NCBI GenBank assembly: GCA_008973525.1
Contig: WACJ01000517.1
Location: forward strand, 930,001 to 994,000
Reading direction: 5' to 3'
DNA length: 64,000 nt
Source of the DNA: Stenopsyche tienmushanensis
Taxonomy: Eukaryota; Arthropoda; Insecta; Trichoptera; Stenopsychidae
Position numbers and translations under genes: made by a program. The first letter of the stretch is position 1; every line of letters begins with the position of its first letter. Positions 11,845-22,978 of this stretch are shown here, in pieces. The notes beneath the pieces are model-generated. The model was not told where the DNA came from and made no database searches. It was given only the letters and a program-made list of their open reading frames with translations.

Positions 11845-12126
11845 TGTTGCGTGGATCAAAATGTTCTGTCGTCAACAGTTTGGTCGGCTTTATGCTGGCC
11901 ATACTTTTTGTAATTAAGCCATAGCCTAGAGACGTGGATGACGTACATTTTGGCCCCGGAATAGATCGCATTAATTTATCCCTAATCCTTCCCATAGAGC
12001 TTTCCTTTTGTCATCGCTCGACGTCGAGGCCGTCAGAGGATACGTAGCGGTTGGCAGCCGTGGCGGCAGCGGCGATGGTACGGCACGGGGGCTCGCGAAG
12101 CAGCGGCGCCCCCACGCGCCGTAACA
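11845..12126 (+). mobile_element. Gypsy-type 5' LTR (internally shortened)
   Basis: The segment starts TGTTGCGTGGATCAAAATG and ends GCGCCGTAACA. It is homologous to the LTR at 36793-37263, sharing GTCAACAGTTTGGTCGGCTT and GGGGGCTCGCGAAG, but lacks the central part of that copy. A primer-binding site follows at once. Confidence 0.75.
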
Positions 12127-12127
12127 C

Positions 12128-12145
12128 TGGTGTCAGAAGTGGAAT
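12128..12145 (+). promoter_or_regulatory. primer-binding site (tRNA-Leu type)
   Basis: TGGTGTCAGAAGTGG directly downstream of the LTR is the reverse complement of a tRNA-Leu 3' acceptor end with CCA. In intact elements it primes minus-strand DNA synthesis. Confidence 0.7.
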
Positions 12146-12456
12146 CAGGTGACAAGGAACAGCTGGAGATGATGACAAGGAGTACCACAAGTGGAGCAAC
12201 GGCCGCAGCAGGAAACTCGGCAACAGAAGCAGCGGACATGGACGCTTCGTCGCGATCACAGCGGGAGATTGAGAGGGACGAACTTGTCCTCGCGGCGAGG
12301 AAGATTATCAACCATTCAGGTGTGAGTCAGTTAATGTACTGCACCTACGATGGCAGCGAGGAAGTCGAAAACTTCCTTGAGAAATTCGAGAGCCAGCTGG
12401 AAACGAACCAGGAAACACGGAAGAAACCTGGAATGGACCACGAAGATCAACCATGA
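12130..12456 (+). pseudogene. Gypsy gag N-terminal fragment
   Basis: A 108-codon frame directly follows the primer site. It is Ser/Thr/Ala-rich, then has a helical block LVLAARKIINHSGVSQLMYC followed by VENFLEKFESQLE, as at the start of many Ty3/Gypsy capsids. The frame breaks at about 12450, where unrelated GC-rich DNA follows, so most of gag and all of pol are missing. Confidence 0.55.
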
Positions 12457-12768
12457 AACATCAACGAGAGATCTAGCCAGGCGTCGCTCGCCTCTCCGTA
12501 CGCCGCCGCACCCCCTTTCCCGATGCGGGAAAGATCGCTCGTCAAGTTGCCAGCGGTTCTCCGAGTTGGGTAATCTAAATAAATAAATAGAAATGCACCC
12601 AGAACTCCTGGTATTTGAATCAACCCTCCTCACGGCACTCCTTTCCGGCTGATTTTCCACCGTCACCTTCGACCAACAATTCTCCGTCGCCCGCGCACTC
12701 CGACTCCGGAGGGTCGCGACGACGAAGGCTGCTCGGGTCCCGCCGTCATCCGGGCCCCGCACGCAATA
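12457..12768 (+). repeat. GC-rich LTR-like segment
   Basis: It contains AATAAATAAATAG (12578-12590) as a polyadenylation-like signal followed by a pyrimidine-rich GC-rich tail, as in an R-U5 region. It ends where the interrupted piggyBac coding sequence resumes. I could not match it to another LTR in the window, so its family and exact ends are open. Confidence 0.35.
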
Positions 12769-13140
12769 CCTAATTTTTCAAAAACTATGCCGAGAAACAG
12801 ATTTATGCGAATTTTAACGTTTTTACATTTCTCCAACAACGAAGAAAGTATCCTAGATTTCAGACATCTTTTCAAAGTAATATATGTTATTGATTTTTTT
12901 TCCAGAAGACTTTATAAACATTTATTCCCACGAGCAGAATCTTTTACTTGGCGAAAGTACGATTACAATCAAACATCATCCTCAACTTGTTGAAAAAACG
13001 ATTAGATATGGAGTCGTAAAAATAAAGCTCATTGAAGTTGTGGAACACATCAAATTTATGAGCGGTGTTGATAGGTCAGACCAACTCATATAGCCTCAAT
13101 AGATACTGAGTCGTGACGAAAGCATGTTTCCCGCACATCA
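12769..13140 (+). pseudogene. piggyBac relic, 3' half with internal deletion
   Basis: The frame resumes after the Gypsy insertion with MPRNRFMRILTFLHFSNNEE. The sequence then jumps to HHPQLVEKTIRYGVVKIK and FMSGVDRSDQLI, the third catalytic Asp block. Catalytic Asp 1 and 2 are missing. The same block occurs at 59160-59220 and, in better shape, at 30025. Confidence 0.65.
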
Positions 13141-13518
13141 GTCTATTTTCACTTTTGTCTACTATCAGCCTAAAAATCCATTGTTTATATATAATTTATG
13201 AGCATCTATTGTGCGTTACTTGACCATCGATAAACTTGTAAGATGTTTTTTTTTTCAGAATAATATTTGGTTGGATTTTCAAAAATTTATAGATCAGTCT
13301 AATTTTGATTTTCGCAGAGTTCGGTCGCACGAGTGAAATTTGTATATTTTGTTCTGTGGCAAGTGATTTTATTGTATAAATGGCTGTACCCAGTTCACGC
13401 ATTGATGTAAATAGTGATAGTTCTGAAATTTTAACTGACGAGAGTGATATAAACATTAGTAGTGAAAGTGAACAATCAGAAAACGTACAATCAAAAGTGA
13501 GTGATAGTGACTATGAGG

Positions 13519-13526
13519 ATATAGAC
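13519..13526. repeat. hAT target-site duplication (left)
   Basis: ATATAGAC, repeated exactly at 16097-16104, directly outside the hAT termini. Confidence 0.9.
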
Positions 13527-16096
13527 CATGGGTCGTCAACCTGGTCCGTACCGCCCACTAGTGGGCGGTAAGGGCTTTCGTGGTGGGCTGTGGGAGATTT
13601 TTGCTTTTACCCAAAAATCTTTGATAATTTCATTTCACAATTTTTATTTTTCGGCATAGCTTTCTTCATCCATCTACTAAACATATTGCGATCGGATTAC
13701 CTTTTTTCATTGCTACATTTAGAAAGTAACACGTGCCTAATTGCAAATTCTTAGAATTTCGTCCTGGGAACCTAGCGGATGCGAAACGTATTAAAATAAT
13801 GAGATGCGCAGCTGTTTTGGATAAGTAAGATGTATAGACCTTTCTTTATTCAATACGACGATAATCCTTTGTAATTTTTGAGAAGTCAAGGTAATCTTAC
13901 CAAAAAAAAATAAGTCGAAATTACCGATAGTTAAATATTGACAAAATTGTAGAAATTCTGGCAGTCCATCACATTATCACAAGCAGTACACATCGGTCTT
14001 CAACAAGCTTCGTTTCAAAACTCTTCGACGGTTTACTTCCAAATTCGCTTCACTTCGGGGAAACTTTCTGCCCGTGTGTCTTCAAAGAATCCTGACATCA
14101 AGAAATTCGTTCAAAACAAAGTGTAGTGTTTAATTGTAGGCAGTACCTACATATTTATATTCGTGATAAGCTAAAGTTAAATAACTTTTTTACAATAGTG
14201 TTCCCATGTCTCAAAAGAAAAAATATGCCCGTGGCTATTCGCCAGAATACCTGCAGATGGGTTTCATCGAAGCACCTCATAATAAACTGCTTCCAATGTG
14301 TCTGCTGTGCCAGAAGACTTTTTCCAATGAAGCGATGAAGCCATGTCGGTTGAGAGACCATCTTGCTTCAAAGCATGCAGAATACCAAAATAAGTCAATT
14401 GGATATTTTCAAGAATTGTTTAAAAGATTTCAAAATCGTCCTACAATGAAGACTTTGGTTCAAAAACAAAATGCAAAAAATGAAGATGGATTAATAGCAT
14501 CATATCACATGTCAAATTTAATTGCAAAAACCGGCAAAAGCCATAACATTGGAGAAACCTTGATAATACCCTGCATAAAAGAATTCATAACCACTGTAAT
14601 GCACCTGGATATACCTGATAGTTTAAAAACACTTCCCCTGAGTGATACTACCGTTAGGAGAAGAATTGATGAAATGGCAATTAACGTTGAAAGAAAGCTT
14701 GTCACTATTCTACAAAACACTTCATTTTCCATACAACTGGATGAGTCTACTATTTTGGATAATAATTCTCTACTGATGGTCTATGTACGATACTTTGATG
14801 ATAATAATGAACTCCAAGAAGAAATGTTATTCACTGTGAATCTAATTTCGGACACAAAGGGATTATCAATATTTAATGCTGTGAAAGTATACTTTGAAAA
14901 AAATAATATACCATTGACCAATATCATTGCATGTGCTACTGATGGAGCACCATCAATGATTGGATGTTATCGTGGATTCACTGCCTATTTGAAGAAAGAA
15001 GTGTCAAACGTTTTATGTGTTCATTGTGTGGTGCACAGACAACATCTCGTGGCTAAGACTTGAAGTGCAAGTCTACACTCATCGTTAAATATAATAATTA
15101 AGGCGGTCAATAAGATCAAATCTAATGCTAAAAATGATAGAATATTTCGACTTATGTGCGAGGACAATGACGAGCAATTTATCAGGCTGCTTTTACACAC
15201 AGAAGTTCGTTGGCTCTCTAAAGGTGCATGCTTGTCTCGCTTTGTGGCATTATACGACAGTATCATGCAGTTTTTTGAGGAAAATCGAGAAGGAGAAATC
15301 TACCAACAATTGAAAATGGTTAAGCATGATGCTTTTTATTTGGCAGATATTTTCAAACGATTTAATGAAATTAACCTGCAGCTTCAAGGTGCCAATAAAA
15401 CACTGATTAGCTGTAAAAATACTGTGTCCTTATTTATTGAAAAACTTGAAATTCTCCATCGTAACCTTCTGAAGGGAGAATTTTATCAATTTCCCGAATT
15501 ATTATCAATAAAAGAAGATATAACGCAAGAAGAAATCGAAAGGTTTAGTTGTCATATCACTGAATTAAAAATTGATATGAAAATAAGATTCAAAGATATT
15601 ATAAATTTAGTGACATACAATTGGATGATAAATCCTTTCAACGTAATTTTGGATGAGGTCGATGTAGTTTATCAAGAAGAGTTGTTGCAATTAAAATATG
15701 ACGAGGAAAGCAAAAATGTTTTCAATATTTCGGGAAGCCAAAAACTTTGGCAAAATAAAAAAATGCCTGATTTGTATCCAAAAATGTGGGAAAAGATGAA
15801 AGATATTCTAATACCCTTTCCCACATCTTATCTCGTCGAAGCAGGTTTCAGTGTCGTGAATAACATCATGACAAAACAAAGAAATCGCCTCAAAATCACT
15901 ACTATTTTTTGTTGCAATAAAATGTTGGTGATAAAAACTTGTTTTTTTTCAAATCTCCCAAATTTTTCTTATAAATTTTTTTTCACTCATACTGGATTGA
16001 AAATATAGCTACATATGTTGGTGGGCGGTAAGGAAATTTTAACCATGAAAAGTTAGCAAAAGTGGGCGGTAGGCATAAAAAGGTTGACGACCCCTG
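13527..16096 (+). mobile_element. hAT element (ZBED5-like), 2570 bp, nearly intact
   Basis: Termini are CATGGGTCGTCAACCT on the left and, in reverse complement, CAGGGGTCGTCAACCT on the right, with one mismatch. An 8-bp duplication ATATAGAC flanks both sides, as is standard for hAT. The core motif TGGGCGGTA repeats near both ends (about 13561, 16020 and 16062) and may bind transposase. The element carries one transposase gene at 14206-16008. It sits inside a piggyBac coding sequence that reads through when the element and one duplication are removed. Confidence 0.9.
14206..16008 (+). pseudogene. hAT transposase, ZBED5-like, single in-frame stop
   Basis: From the ATG at 14206 the frame has a BED zinc finger (Cys32, Cys35, His52, His57), then the RNase H-like core with LDESTILDNNS (Asp179) and ATDGAPSMIG (Asp246). 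A lone TGA lies at codon 286 (15061-15063). The same frame then runs on through LHTEVRWLSKG and FPTSYLVEAGFS (catalytic Glu545) into the C-terminal dimerisation block, ending with an atypical tail at 16008. Length is near 600 codons, normal for the group. Comparison with the relic at 41570 suggests the stop lies where a Leu codon is expected. It is a recent but probably inactive copy. Confidence 0.85.
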
Positions 16097-17261
16097 ATAT
16101 AGACGATGAGGACTATGTTGAGGTGTTTTCTCCCGAAGAGCCGAAGAGAGAAGAGCATTGCCCTTTGATTACCAAGAAATTTCCAGCCCTAAACACACGC
16201 CATCACCGGATTCTCACGCCACTCCCTATTGCATACTTCGATTTATTGTTTACCACTTCACTCCTTTCGCTGATGGCAAAAGAAACCAACCGAAATGCAA
16301 AGCAGTGTTTCGCAAAACTTTCAGAAAATGTTTCTGTGCCTGTAAAAAAAATGGGAAGAGGTAACAGTCAAAGAAATAAAAGGGTTCATACCCTGCATTA
16401 TGAATATGGGGATTATCAAAAAACCAACCATAAAGTTGTATTGGAGTACAAGTTCATCTCAAAATACACCTTGGTTCGGAAAAATGTTTACGAAGCACAG
16501 ATTTGAAGATATATTACGTTTTTTCCATTTAGTAAACAATGCAAATATACCGAAACCAAATGAACCGGGGTATGAGCCATGAGCCAGATACCAACCACTT
16601 TTGGAGCACGCAAATAATATATTCCGCCATCACTATGTACAACATCAGCAAATCAGCATCGATGAAAGTCTTGTTGGTCCAAAAAATAGGACAAGTCTGA
16701 TGCAATATCTTCCAAACAAAAATCATAATCATTGGGGAATAAAATATTGGATAATGTGTGACTCAATCACAAATTATTGTTTAGGATTTTACACTTATAT
16801 GGGTGCAAAAAATCAGAAAGATAAGAAACAAAATCCATTCGATATCCTATAGCACCAAAATTGAAGCCAAATAGTATTTTTGGACTATAATAAAAATATG
16901 AACAGTATTGATTGTTCAGGTCAATACTTTTCGTATTACTTCATATTCAAGAAAACAAGAAAATTGATGAAAATAGTTGTGTTCTATTTATTTAATTGTG
17001 CCATATTCAATTCATACTGTGTTTATAACAAACTTAATCCATCAAAAAAAAAATTAAAGGTTTTTTATTAAACTTGGCCAAGGCTTGAATAAACCCTGAT
17101 GAGTATTCGGAGTTTTTTCCAACAATCGCCATCAGAAACTTAACCACCATCGTAAATAACAATGATTGATCCACCTTGACTTGAGCGATTTAAAAAAACA
17201 TGTCATGCAAAAAATAATCAGTTACGAAACTAGAGACTTCGTACTACAAACCAAAAAGGCG

Positions 17262-17345
17262 ATTCAAAATGTTTCAAGCTGGAAACATCCAAATAAAAAT
17301 CAGTTTTGAAAGGACCTACACAAAATATTATAATTCGGAAAAATC
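17262..17345 (+). repeat. piggyBac 5' hairpin module (isolated copy)
   Basis: ATGTTTCAAGCTGGAAACAT (17269-17288) followed by a CAGTTTTGAAAGGACCTA segment repeats the 5' block of the piggyBac relic at 9031. No transposase follows directly. Confidence 0.5.
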
Positions 17346-17369
17346 CAATTAAAAAACAACTTAAAACAC

Positions 17370-17700
17370 GAATCGGAATATCAACTTATGGAGCACCTGC
17401 TATGATAGGTAATGAAAAGGGAGCTATATAATTACAAATCGATAAAATAGAATCCAAGCAAACTAACAATCGCCCCAAAAGAGAAGATTTAAATATAATT
17501 CACGGTTTGATTCATCAAAAAAGCTTATGTGTCAAAGTTTCATCGATGGATCATGTTATGCAAGTAGTTAAAAAAAAACAGTGAATTACATTCGGTCACA
17601 TGCACTTCCGCCACGACAATTAATGGAATTCCTGAAAGAATTAGATTCTAAGTATGGTGACGTTGTATACTTCAGTCAAGTTAGACGGTTAAGTCATTGA
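17370..17700 (+). pseudogene. hAT transposase fragment (GTF2IRD2/SCAND3-like)
   Basis: Across three frames the sequence reads GISTYGAPAMIGNEKGAI, then IHGLIHQKSLCVKV, VNYIRSHALPPRQLMEFLKE and LDSKYGDVVYFSQVRRLSH. These correspond in order to the second Asp region, the zinc-like CxxH block and the region before the insertion domain in this hAT group. It is frameshifted and truncated at both ends. Confidence 0.65.
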
Positions 17701-17701
17701 A

Positions 17702-18034
17702 GAGACGTGGAATATTCTGAAAGAATTATACATGTGCGCTGATACCAGCAGAAAAATCTTTTTAATACGAAGACTCGTGGATGCGAGACTAAGTTTTAAA
17801 AACATGGAATATTATATAGCAGAGATCGCGGAAATCTCAAAGGAATTGTCCAAAGTTAAAGTTGAGATAGACCAAGAGCTCTTAGCTAGCTTGACAGAGG
17901 ATTATAAACCTCCACTCATGGGTTTTGAAGGCAGCGGCCTATCAATGCCTTTGGATAAGGTTAAAGTTAAATTGTTGGAAGTGAGCTTTAAATCTGCTTC
18001 AAACAATGCAGGATGTGCTAGAAGGTGCAAATAG
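17702..18034 (+). pseudogene. Copia-type gag fragment
   Basis: A frame of about 110 codons reads TWNILKELYMCADTSRKIFL, then LVDARLSF, YKPPLMGFEGSG and VKVKLLE. This matches the gag-polypeptide (UBN2) fold of Copia LTR retrotransposons. The join with the preceding hAT fragment is direct. No zinc knuckle, protease or polymerase follows. Confidence 0.6.
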
Positions 18035-18099
18035 ACTTATAAAAATACAAGACTTGCTAGACTACTTCTTGAAAAATTCAATGAAGTGTATTAACTTAT

Positions 18100-18668
18100 G
18101 CAAAATTTGTCGTTGGATGAAGGGATGATTCCCTGGAGGGGCCGCGCTACGTTTTCGTGTATATCATCCGTCAAAAATGATCAAATATGACATTTTGAAT
18201 AGGGTGTTGTGCGAATCAGCTACCGGATATATTTTTAATTTCAAATTATATACTGGACCGGGTACAAATCTAGCAACAACAGTTATGAATGTTTGTGAAA
18301 ATTATTTAGATAAATGACATCACATATATGCAGATAATTTTTATAATATTGTGCAACTAGCTGAAAATTCATTTTCCTGAAAAACTAGAATATTTGAAAC
18401 AATTAGAAAAAATCGAGATGTCCCGGAAGACATAAAAAATGTAAACTTAGGAATTTTAGAAACAAAATACAAAAGAAAAGGAGAAGTCCTCGTATGCTTT
18501 CGACCATTCACAATAGCTCAATGGTAGAGATGGGTAAAATAGACTGGAAGACAAATTTGCCAGTCCGAAAGCTCGGATTCATTGTAGACTATAACAATTA
18601 CATGAACGGGTAGATCTGGCGGATCAGTATCTTTCATATTATCCATTGGTCGACAAAACCAAAAAATA
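18100..18668 (+). pseudogene. piggyBac transposase relic, core region
   Basis: Read over several frames: LSLDEGMIPWRG (Asp 1, about 18110), KYDILNRVLCESATGYIFNF, IYADNFYNIVQLAEN (Asp 2, about 18325), then IRKNRDVPEDIKNVNLG. After a short gap comes VDYNNYMNG and LADQYLSYYP (Asp 3 block, about 18585-18645). Stops and frameshifts are frequent. The N- and C-terminal domains are missing. Confidence 0.65.
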
Positions 18669-18835
18669 GCCAAAAAGGGTATTTTTTTATCTGCGACAAA
18701 GACGACCAAAAAACTCAAAGAGCTTTATGGAGCGAAAGTAGCAGCTAACAGATGTCAGTTTTGGTTCCGGCGATTTAAATCGGGCGATAGAAGCTTGAAA
18801 GATGCACCAAGATCATTCGTCATTGGGACTTGCTA
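18669..18835 (+). pseudogene. mariner transposase N-terminal fragment
   Basis: The frame ATKTTKKLKELYGAKVAANR followed by CQFWFRRFKSGDRSLKDAPRS matches the second helix-turn-helix of mariner transposases (the RFKSGDFSLKDAPRSGRP block). The DDD catalytic domain is missing. Confidence 0.7.
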
Positions 18836-18860
18836 ACGAGTACTCGTGCCATTAGATTAT

Positions 18861-18864
18861 TTAA
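18861..18864. repeat. TTAA target duplication (left)
   Basis: TTAA outside the left terminal repeat; its partner is at 22307-22310. Confidence 0.9.
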
Positions 18865-19585
18865 CCCTTTGGCTACCAAGCCTTTTTTTTACGAATGTGC
18901 TAGAATTACCAAGATTCTGGCGTAAAATAAAAAAATAATAAAATGTGTTACATAATTTCTAAACTCCCAATCTATTCTTTCTCTGACCTATATATCTTGT
19001 CCCTCTCGCAAATAATAACCAAATGTATATTTTATCTCTGTCACACATTGTCACCAAAGACGGCGCAAAAAAAACGATATTTAATAAATACAAATTTAAT
19101 TTTGCATGTAAAATAAAACAATAGGTTGTCGGTGCGCCTTTGAACACGTACACGCGCTGCATCGCACTTGACTTCGGCGCGCTGCACATGTCTGCGCAGT
19201 GGTCGTAAACATTATTATATAATGGTGATATAATTATTATTAATTTTTTGCACAAAAATGCGTAGTTAGAATACGCATTTGATTATTGCGCTATTACCAA
19301 TAGTTACGGATGACTACTGTCGATACACTACACATAAACATCAGACAGTCATCTTTGGATGTTTGCACGAGTTGCAAGTGCTGCGCTGAGATAGTGTTGT
19401 CGTGTTGTGAGACAATTTGCCGTTTTGACCACACGTGCTTACGCACTTTCAAGTACATGATTTTATTTTTTTTAAGCTTCATATACGTTACAGTGAAAAC
19501 ATTATTATTTATTGAAACATCTATCATTTTAGAAAAACTCCGCATCCTTTCACCAAAAAAGTTGATAAAAATTTTAACCTCAAAA

Positions 19586-21271
19586 ATGAATTACGACAGT
19601 GAAACGAATTCGAGTATATTTGATTCAGATTCAGATTCAAATATAAATTCAGATGAAAGTGATTTGACACGACCCAGACAGAGAGTCCAAAGACTTATTA
19701 GCGAGAGCGATAGTTCCGAAGAAGAGCAGATTGATATTGACACGATGGCACATGATTTTGAAGAAGACTTTTCTCGTGTATTTTTAGACAATGATACTGC
19801 CAACCAAGATTCTTTTGAGTTTACACAAACCCCCGGCCCTAAAAATGCACCACCCCCTAACGACCCACCAATATCTTATTTTAATTTATTTTTTACGACA
19901 GAGTTGTGGACTCTGCTCGTAGAAGAGACTAATCGATATGCGAACAATTGCGTCGATTTTAATAATTTGCGTCCTCGCTCAAAGACACAACAATGGCGGG
20001 CCACGACGGTTGAAGAAATGAAGGCGTTTTTTGCTGTGCTATTTGAAATGGGTTGCACTAAACGACCAAACATTCTATCATACTGGTCTACAAATTCACG
20101 ATGCATTCCTTGGTTGGGAAAAATGTTCCCGAGAAACAGATTTCTCTTAATTTTAAGATACTTTCATTTAGCCAATAATGAAGAAACATATCCTCCAAGT
20201 CACCCACAATATGATCCGTGCATGAAATTTCAACCTTTGGTTGAATATGCCAACAAAATATTTCAACAACATTATGTTCCACATCAATATATTAGCGTGG
20301 ACGAGTCATTGGTAGGAACAAAAAATCATTCCATGTTACTGCAATATTTGCCAAACAAAAAGCATCACAAATGGGGCATCAAATTTTGGATGTTAACTGA
20401 TTCGGTAGTAAATTACTGTTTGGGTTTCTTTTGCTACCGAGGAGCAAAATCTACAGAAGAGCGCGATGAGATACAATCGAAAGGTTTAGCACATGCAGTG
20501 GTGGTAAAATTGTTAACAATGGGGAATTACCTAAATAAAGGTTACCACTTAATAACGGACAATTTTTTTACAAATATTCCATTATCTCGATATTTATATC
20601 GATTAAAAACATTTACAACGGGAACGTTAAGAAAAAACAGACGAGGCATACCGGAAGATATGAAGACTAAAATTTCTGTAAATAGCGCTAAGTATAGCAG
20701 AAGCGGTGAAGTATTGTTGACAGCTTACCGGGAAAAAGTATCCCAAAAATTGCCGGTACTTTTACTGTCGACTCAATGCAAAGCAGAAAATTCCACAAAA
20801 ACGAGAAAACGTCACGGACAGGAAAAAACCCTAACCAAACCCTCAGTTGTTCATACATATAACAAATATATGGGAGGAGTAGATATAAACGACATGATGA
20901 ATAACATTTATCTGGATGAAAGGAGATCAGTTAAATATTGGAAAAAGGTGGTTTTTAATATAACTTCTAGGATGGTCCTCAACTCATACATAATTTACAA
21001 AGAAAACACAGAAAACCCTTTATCGAGATATAAGTATATATCAAGTATTATAGATGTGATCGAGAGTGAGTGGATGGCGCATAAAAATAGATCCAATAAT
21101 GTAAGCTGCGAAACAAATATATTAATTAGAAAATTACCAGGAAGAATGGAGAGAAAGTGCGTGGTGTGCAGCATTGGCGCCCAACGAAAACGTTCACGCA
21201 CCATTTGTATTAAATGTGAAAAGGGGATACATTTCGATTGTTTGTCTGCACATCTAATAAAGTGTAAATAA
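19586..21271 (+). CDS. piggyBac transposase, 561 aa, intact
   Basis: It cuts and pastes its own element at TTAA sites. I choose the ATG at 19586 (protein MNYDSETNSS) because it opens the acidic Ser/Asp N-terminus typical of the family; the frame is open upstream to 19310 but codes for unrelated residues. Domains in order: acidic region (1-80), N-terminal domain with LLVEETNRYANNC (about 111), RNase H-like core with ISVDES (Asp239), LITDNFFTN (Asp325) and GGVDINDM (Asp433 and Asp436), and a C-terminal zinc domain with Cys525, 528, 541, 544, His549, Cys552, His556, Cys560. All four catalytic Asp positions of the family are present and no stop or frameshift is seen. AATAAA-type signals lie near 21455. 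Length is normal. It could be active. Confidence 0.93.
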   Translation: MNYDSETNSSIFDSDSDSNINSDESDLTRPRQRVQRLISESDSSEEEQIDIDTMAHDFEEDFSRVFLDNDTANQDSFEFTQTPGPKNAPPPNDPPISYFNLFFTTELWTLLVEETNRYANNCVDFNNLRPRSKTQQWRATTVEEMKAFFAVLFEMGCTKRPNILSYWSTNSRCIPWLGKMFPRNRFLLILRYFHLANNEETYPPSHPQYDPCMKFQPLVEYANKIFQQHYVPHQYISVDESLVGTKNHSMLLQYLPNKKHHKWGIKFWMLTDSVVNYCLGFFCYRGAKSTEERDEIQSKGLAHAVVVKLLTMGNYLNKGYHLITDNFFTNIPLSRYLYRLKTFTTGTLRKNRRGIPEDMKTKISVNSAKYSRSGEVLLTAYREKVSQKLPVLLLSTQCKAENSTKTRKRHGQEKTLTKPSVVHTYNKYMGGVDINDMMNNIYLDERRSVKYWKKVVFNITSRMVLNSYIIYKENTENPLSRYKYISSIIDVIESEWMAHKNRSNNVSCETNILIRKLPGRMERKCVVCSIGAQRKRSRTICIKCEKGIHFDCLSAHLIKCK

Positions 21272-21602
21272 AAAAACATTTTTTTTGTTTGATTTTTATT
21301 TATGTTATTTATGTTATGTATGTTTTATATTTAAGTTATGTATATTTATATTTATATTAAGTTCTCTGTGAAAGTGCCTTGAATACAGGTTCCACTAAAA
21401 CTCATATTTCTTCATTGTACTATACTTTGTTGACTGTATTTGTAACTTTCCGAAATAAAATTAAAAAAAAAAAAAAAAAAAGATTTGTTGATTTGTTCTT
21501 CTTCAAATAAACTGCACTACTTCTCCCGTAAAAACGATAGTACAAATACAAATTGAAAAAAAGCTGATTCTCGATCAATTAATTGCCCTAAGTAATTGAG
21601 TA

Positions 21603-22065
21603 CACCCATCCTTCAATTTACGCGGTAGACACGTTTAAAGAGAAATCGCGTAAATCGAGAATTGGAGTTCATACAAAAACGGAAGATAGGTTCCAGAAAA
21701 ACGTGTAAAACGAGATTGAAAAGAGATTTTTTGGAGGGAATCTAGAATTCGAATCTTCGTATCCAAAGTGATTGTATTTCTGTTCTTCTTGAAAATAGGA
21801 GTAGACATTCCTGGGGTAAAACTTTGCGACATAAAAAAGACAAAATTCGTAGTAAATTGATTGAATATTATTCAAATGTACATACATATTTTTACTATTT
21901 CTTTAAATTGTATTTTAAAAAAGCATGGTTCAAGAAGTGGGAGTAATCTGATGCAACACGCGCGTTTGTGACGCGTGCCACAAAATAAGTACAATTTTTT
22001 TTTTAAATGTAATTTTTTTCTGACCGCGTAAAAGAGAAACCGCGTAAAATGGGTACCGCGTAGTG
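21603..22065. mobile_element. MITE-like insert with TTTACGCGG repeats (Tc1/pogo-type?)
   Basis: The segment is flanked by TA on both sides. Its left end (CACCCATCCTTCAATTTACG) and right end (reverse complement CACTACGCGGTACCCATTTT, then ACGCGG) share CACCCAT-like and TTTACGCGG blocks. Motif ACGCGG or CGCGTAAA repeats several times near both ends. No protein is encoded. It lies between the stop codon and the right terminus of piggyBac element 1. Confidence 0.5.
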
Positions 22066-22978
22066 TATTTAAAAAAAAATCATCAATTCTAAATTTCGAT
22101 ATAGTTAATACTTATTAAAAAAAAAATATATATTCAAAAATGTTATGAACCCCTGGAGCAATACACGCCGAAGCGCGCGTTTGTCAACAACAACCTGTCA
22201 ATAAATTAGCTTACGTTATTATTATTATTAAATTCTGAGCCGTCGGCTCCGGTAATTCTCGCTAGTATGCAAAAGCCGATTAAATCGGCTCCCGGTAGCC
22301 AAAGGGTTAAAATCCCAGTGATTCTTAAACGTTGCTACGGACACGAACGTACGGCTTTGAAGTGCTCCACGCATTTCAAGTTTGTCTAGGTGTCACCGCA
22401 TAGGTGTATTATTATTATTTTTTCTTTGGATTTCTCTGTAACGATATACCAATGTTTAAGTGTGGTCAGTGCAATTCGGAAAGTACAAACGGTGCTTTGT
22501 GCAGTATCTGTAATTCGAAATTCGACTTTCCTTGCGCAGGGATAATGGAACGGGGGTACAAAAATCTCGGTGACCGAAAGCTCAATTGGAAGTGTGCTTC
22601 CTGCAAAGCAGCTATTAGTCCGTCCCTCTCTGAAGGTGATTTACTGCTTGACTCCGTCTCATCAGCAACTATGGATCAACTACTTGCGGAATTAAAGAGC
22701 ATAAAAATGGACTTAACCCTTATTCAAATATTGGGAAATTATTTCCCACTTGACAGTACCGTAATATTTCTTTATTATTTCTTTACTGGTAACTCTAATC
22801 AGTACCAATCCAGGAACAAAATAATTTTACACACTTTTTAAATATTTTACTTGGCAACATTTTGGACAAAATTGCGTAATGTCATCGTATGTCAATGTCA
22901 AAGTCACAATTTGAATTTTTTGGTGCACAAAACCGGTTCTCGCAGGACTTTCGAAAATTTTTGTAGAAAAAAAATCTG

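Larger units (their letters stand above)
13380..17071 (+). pseudogene. piggyBac transposase relic split by a hAT element
   Basis: An ATG at 13380 opens an acidic Ser/Asp-rich N-terminus ending SDSDYEDID at 13526. The frame resumes at 16105 as DDEDYVEVFSPEEP. After frameshifts it gives LYWSTSSSQNTPWFGKMF and ISIDESLVGPKNRTSLMQYL (catalytic Asp 1), stops at about 16852, then has DYNKNMNSIDCSGQ (degenerate Asp 3 block, GGVD lost) and NCAIFNSYCVYNKLNPS. The segment with Asp 2 is deleted. It belongs to the same subfamily as the intact 19586-21271 gene (compare LLQYLPNKKHHKWGIKFW with LMQYLPNKNHNHWGIKYW). Confidence 0.75.
18865..22306 (+). mobile_element. complete piggyBac element 1
   Basis: The 13-bp terminal repeats are identical: CCCTTTGGCTACC on the left and its reverse complement GGTAGCCAAAGGG on the right, each flanked by TTAA. 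The transposase frame at 19586-21271 is open. Near the right end lie two short inverted repeats: GAGCCG/CGGCTC (about 22237-22250) and AGCCGATT/AATCGGCT (about 22273-22290). The total of 3442 bp is longer than usual because a MITE-like insert sits at 21603-22065. The target context is unclear. Confidence 0.93.

Noticed and set aside
12331..12762. Minus-strand frame of 143 codons
   Set aside because: It lies opposite a Gypsy gag start and a GC-rich LTR-like segment; Arg-rich composition fits GC content, not a protein.
19310..19585. Upstream extension of the 653-codon frame over piggyBac element 1
   Set aside because: It encodes unrelated Cys-rich and hydrophobic residues before the acidic start expected for the family; the ATG at 19586 fits better.
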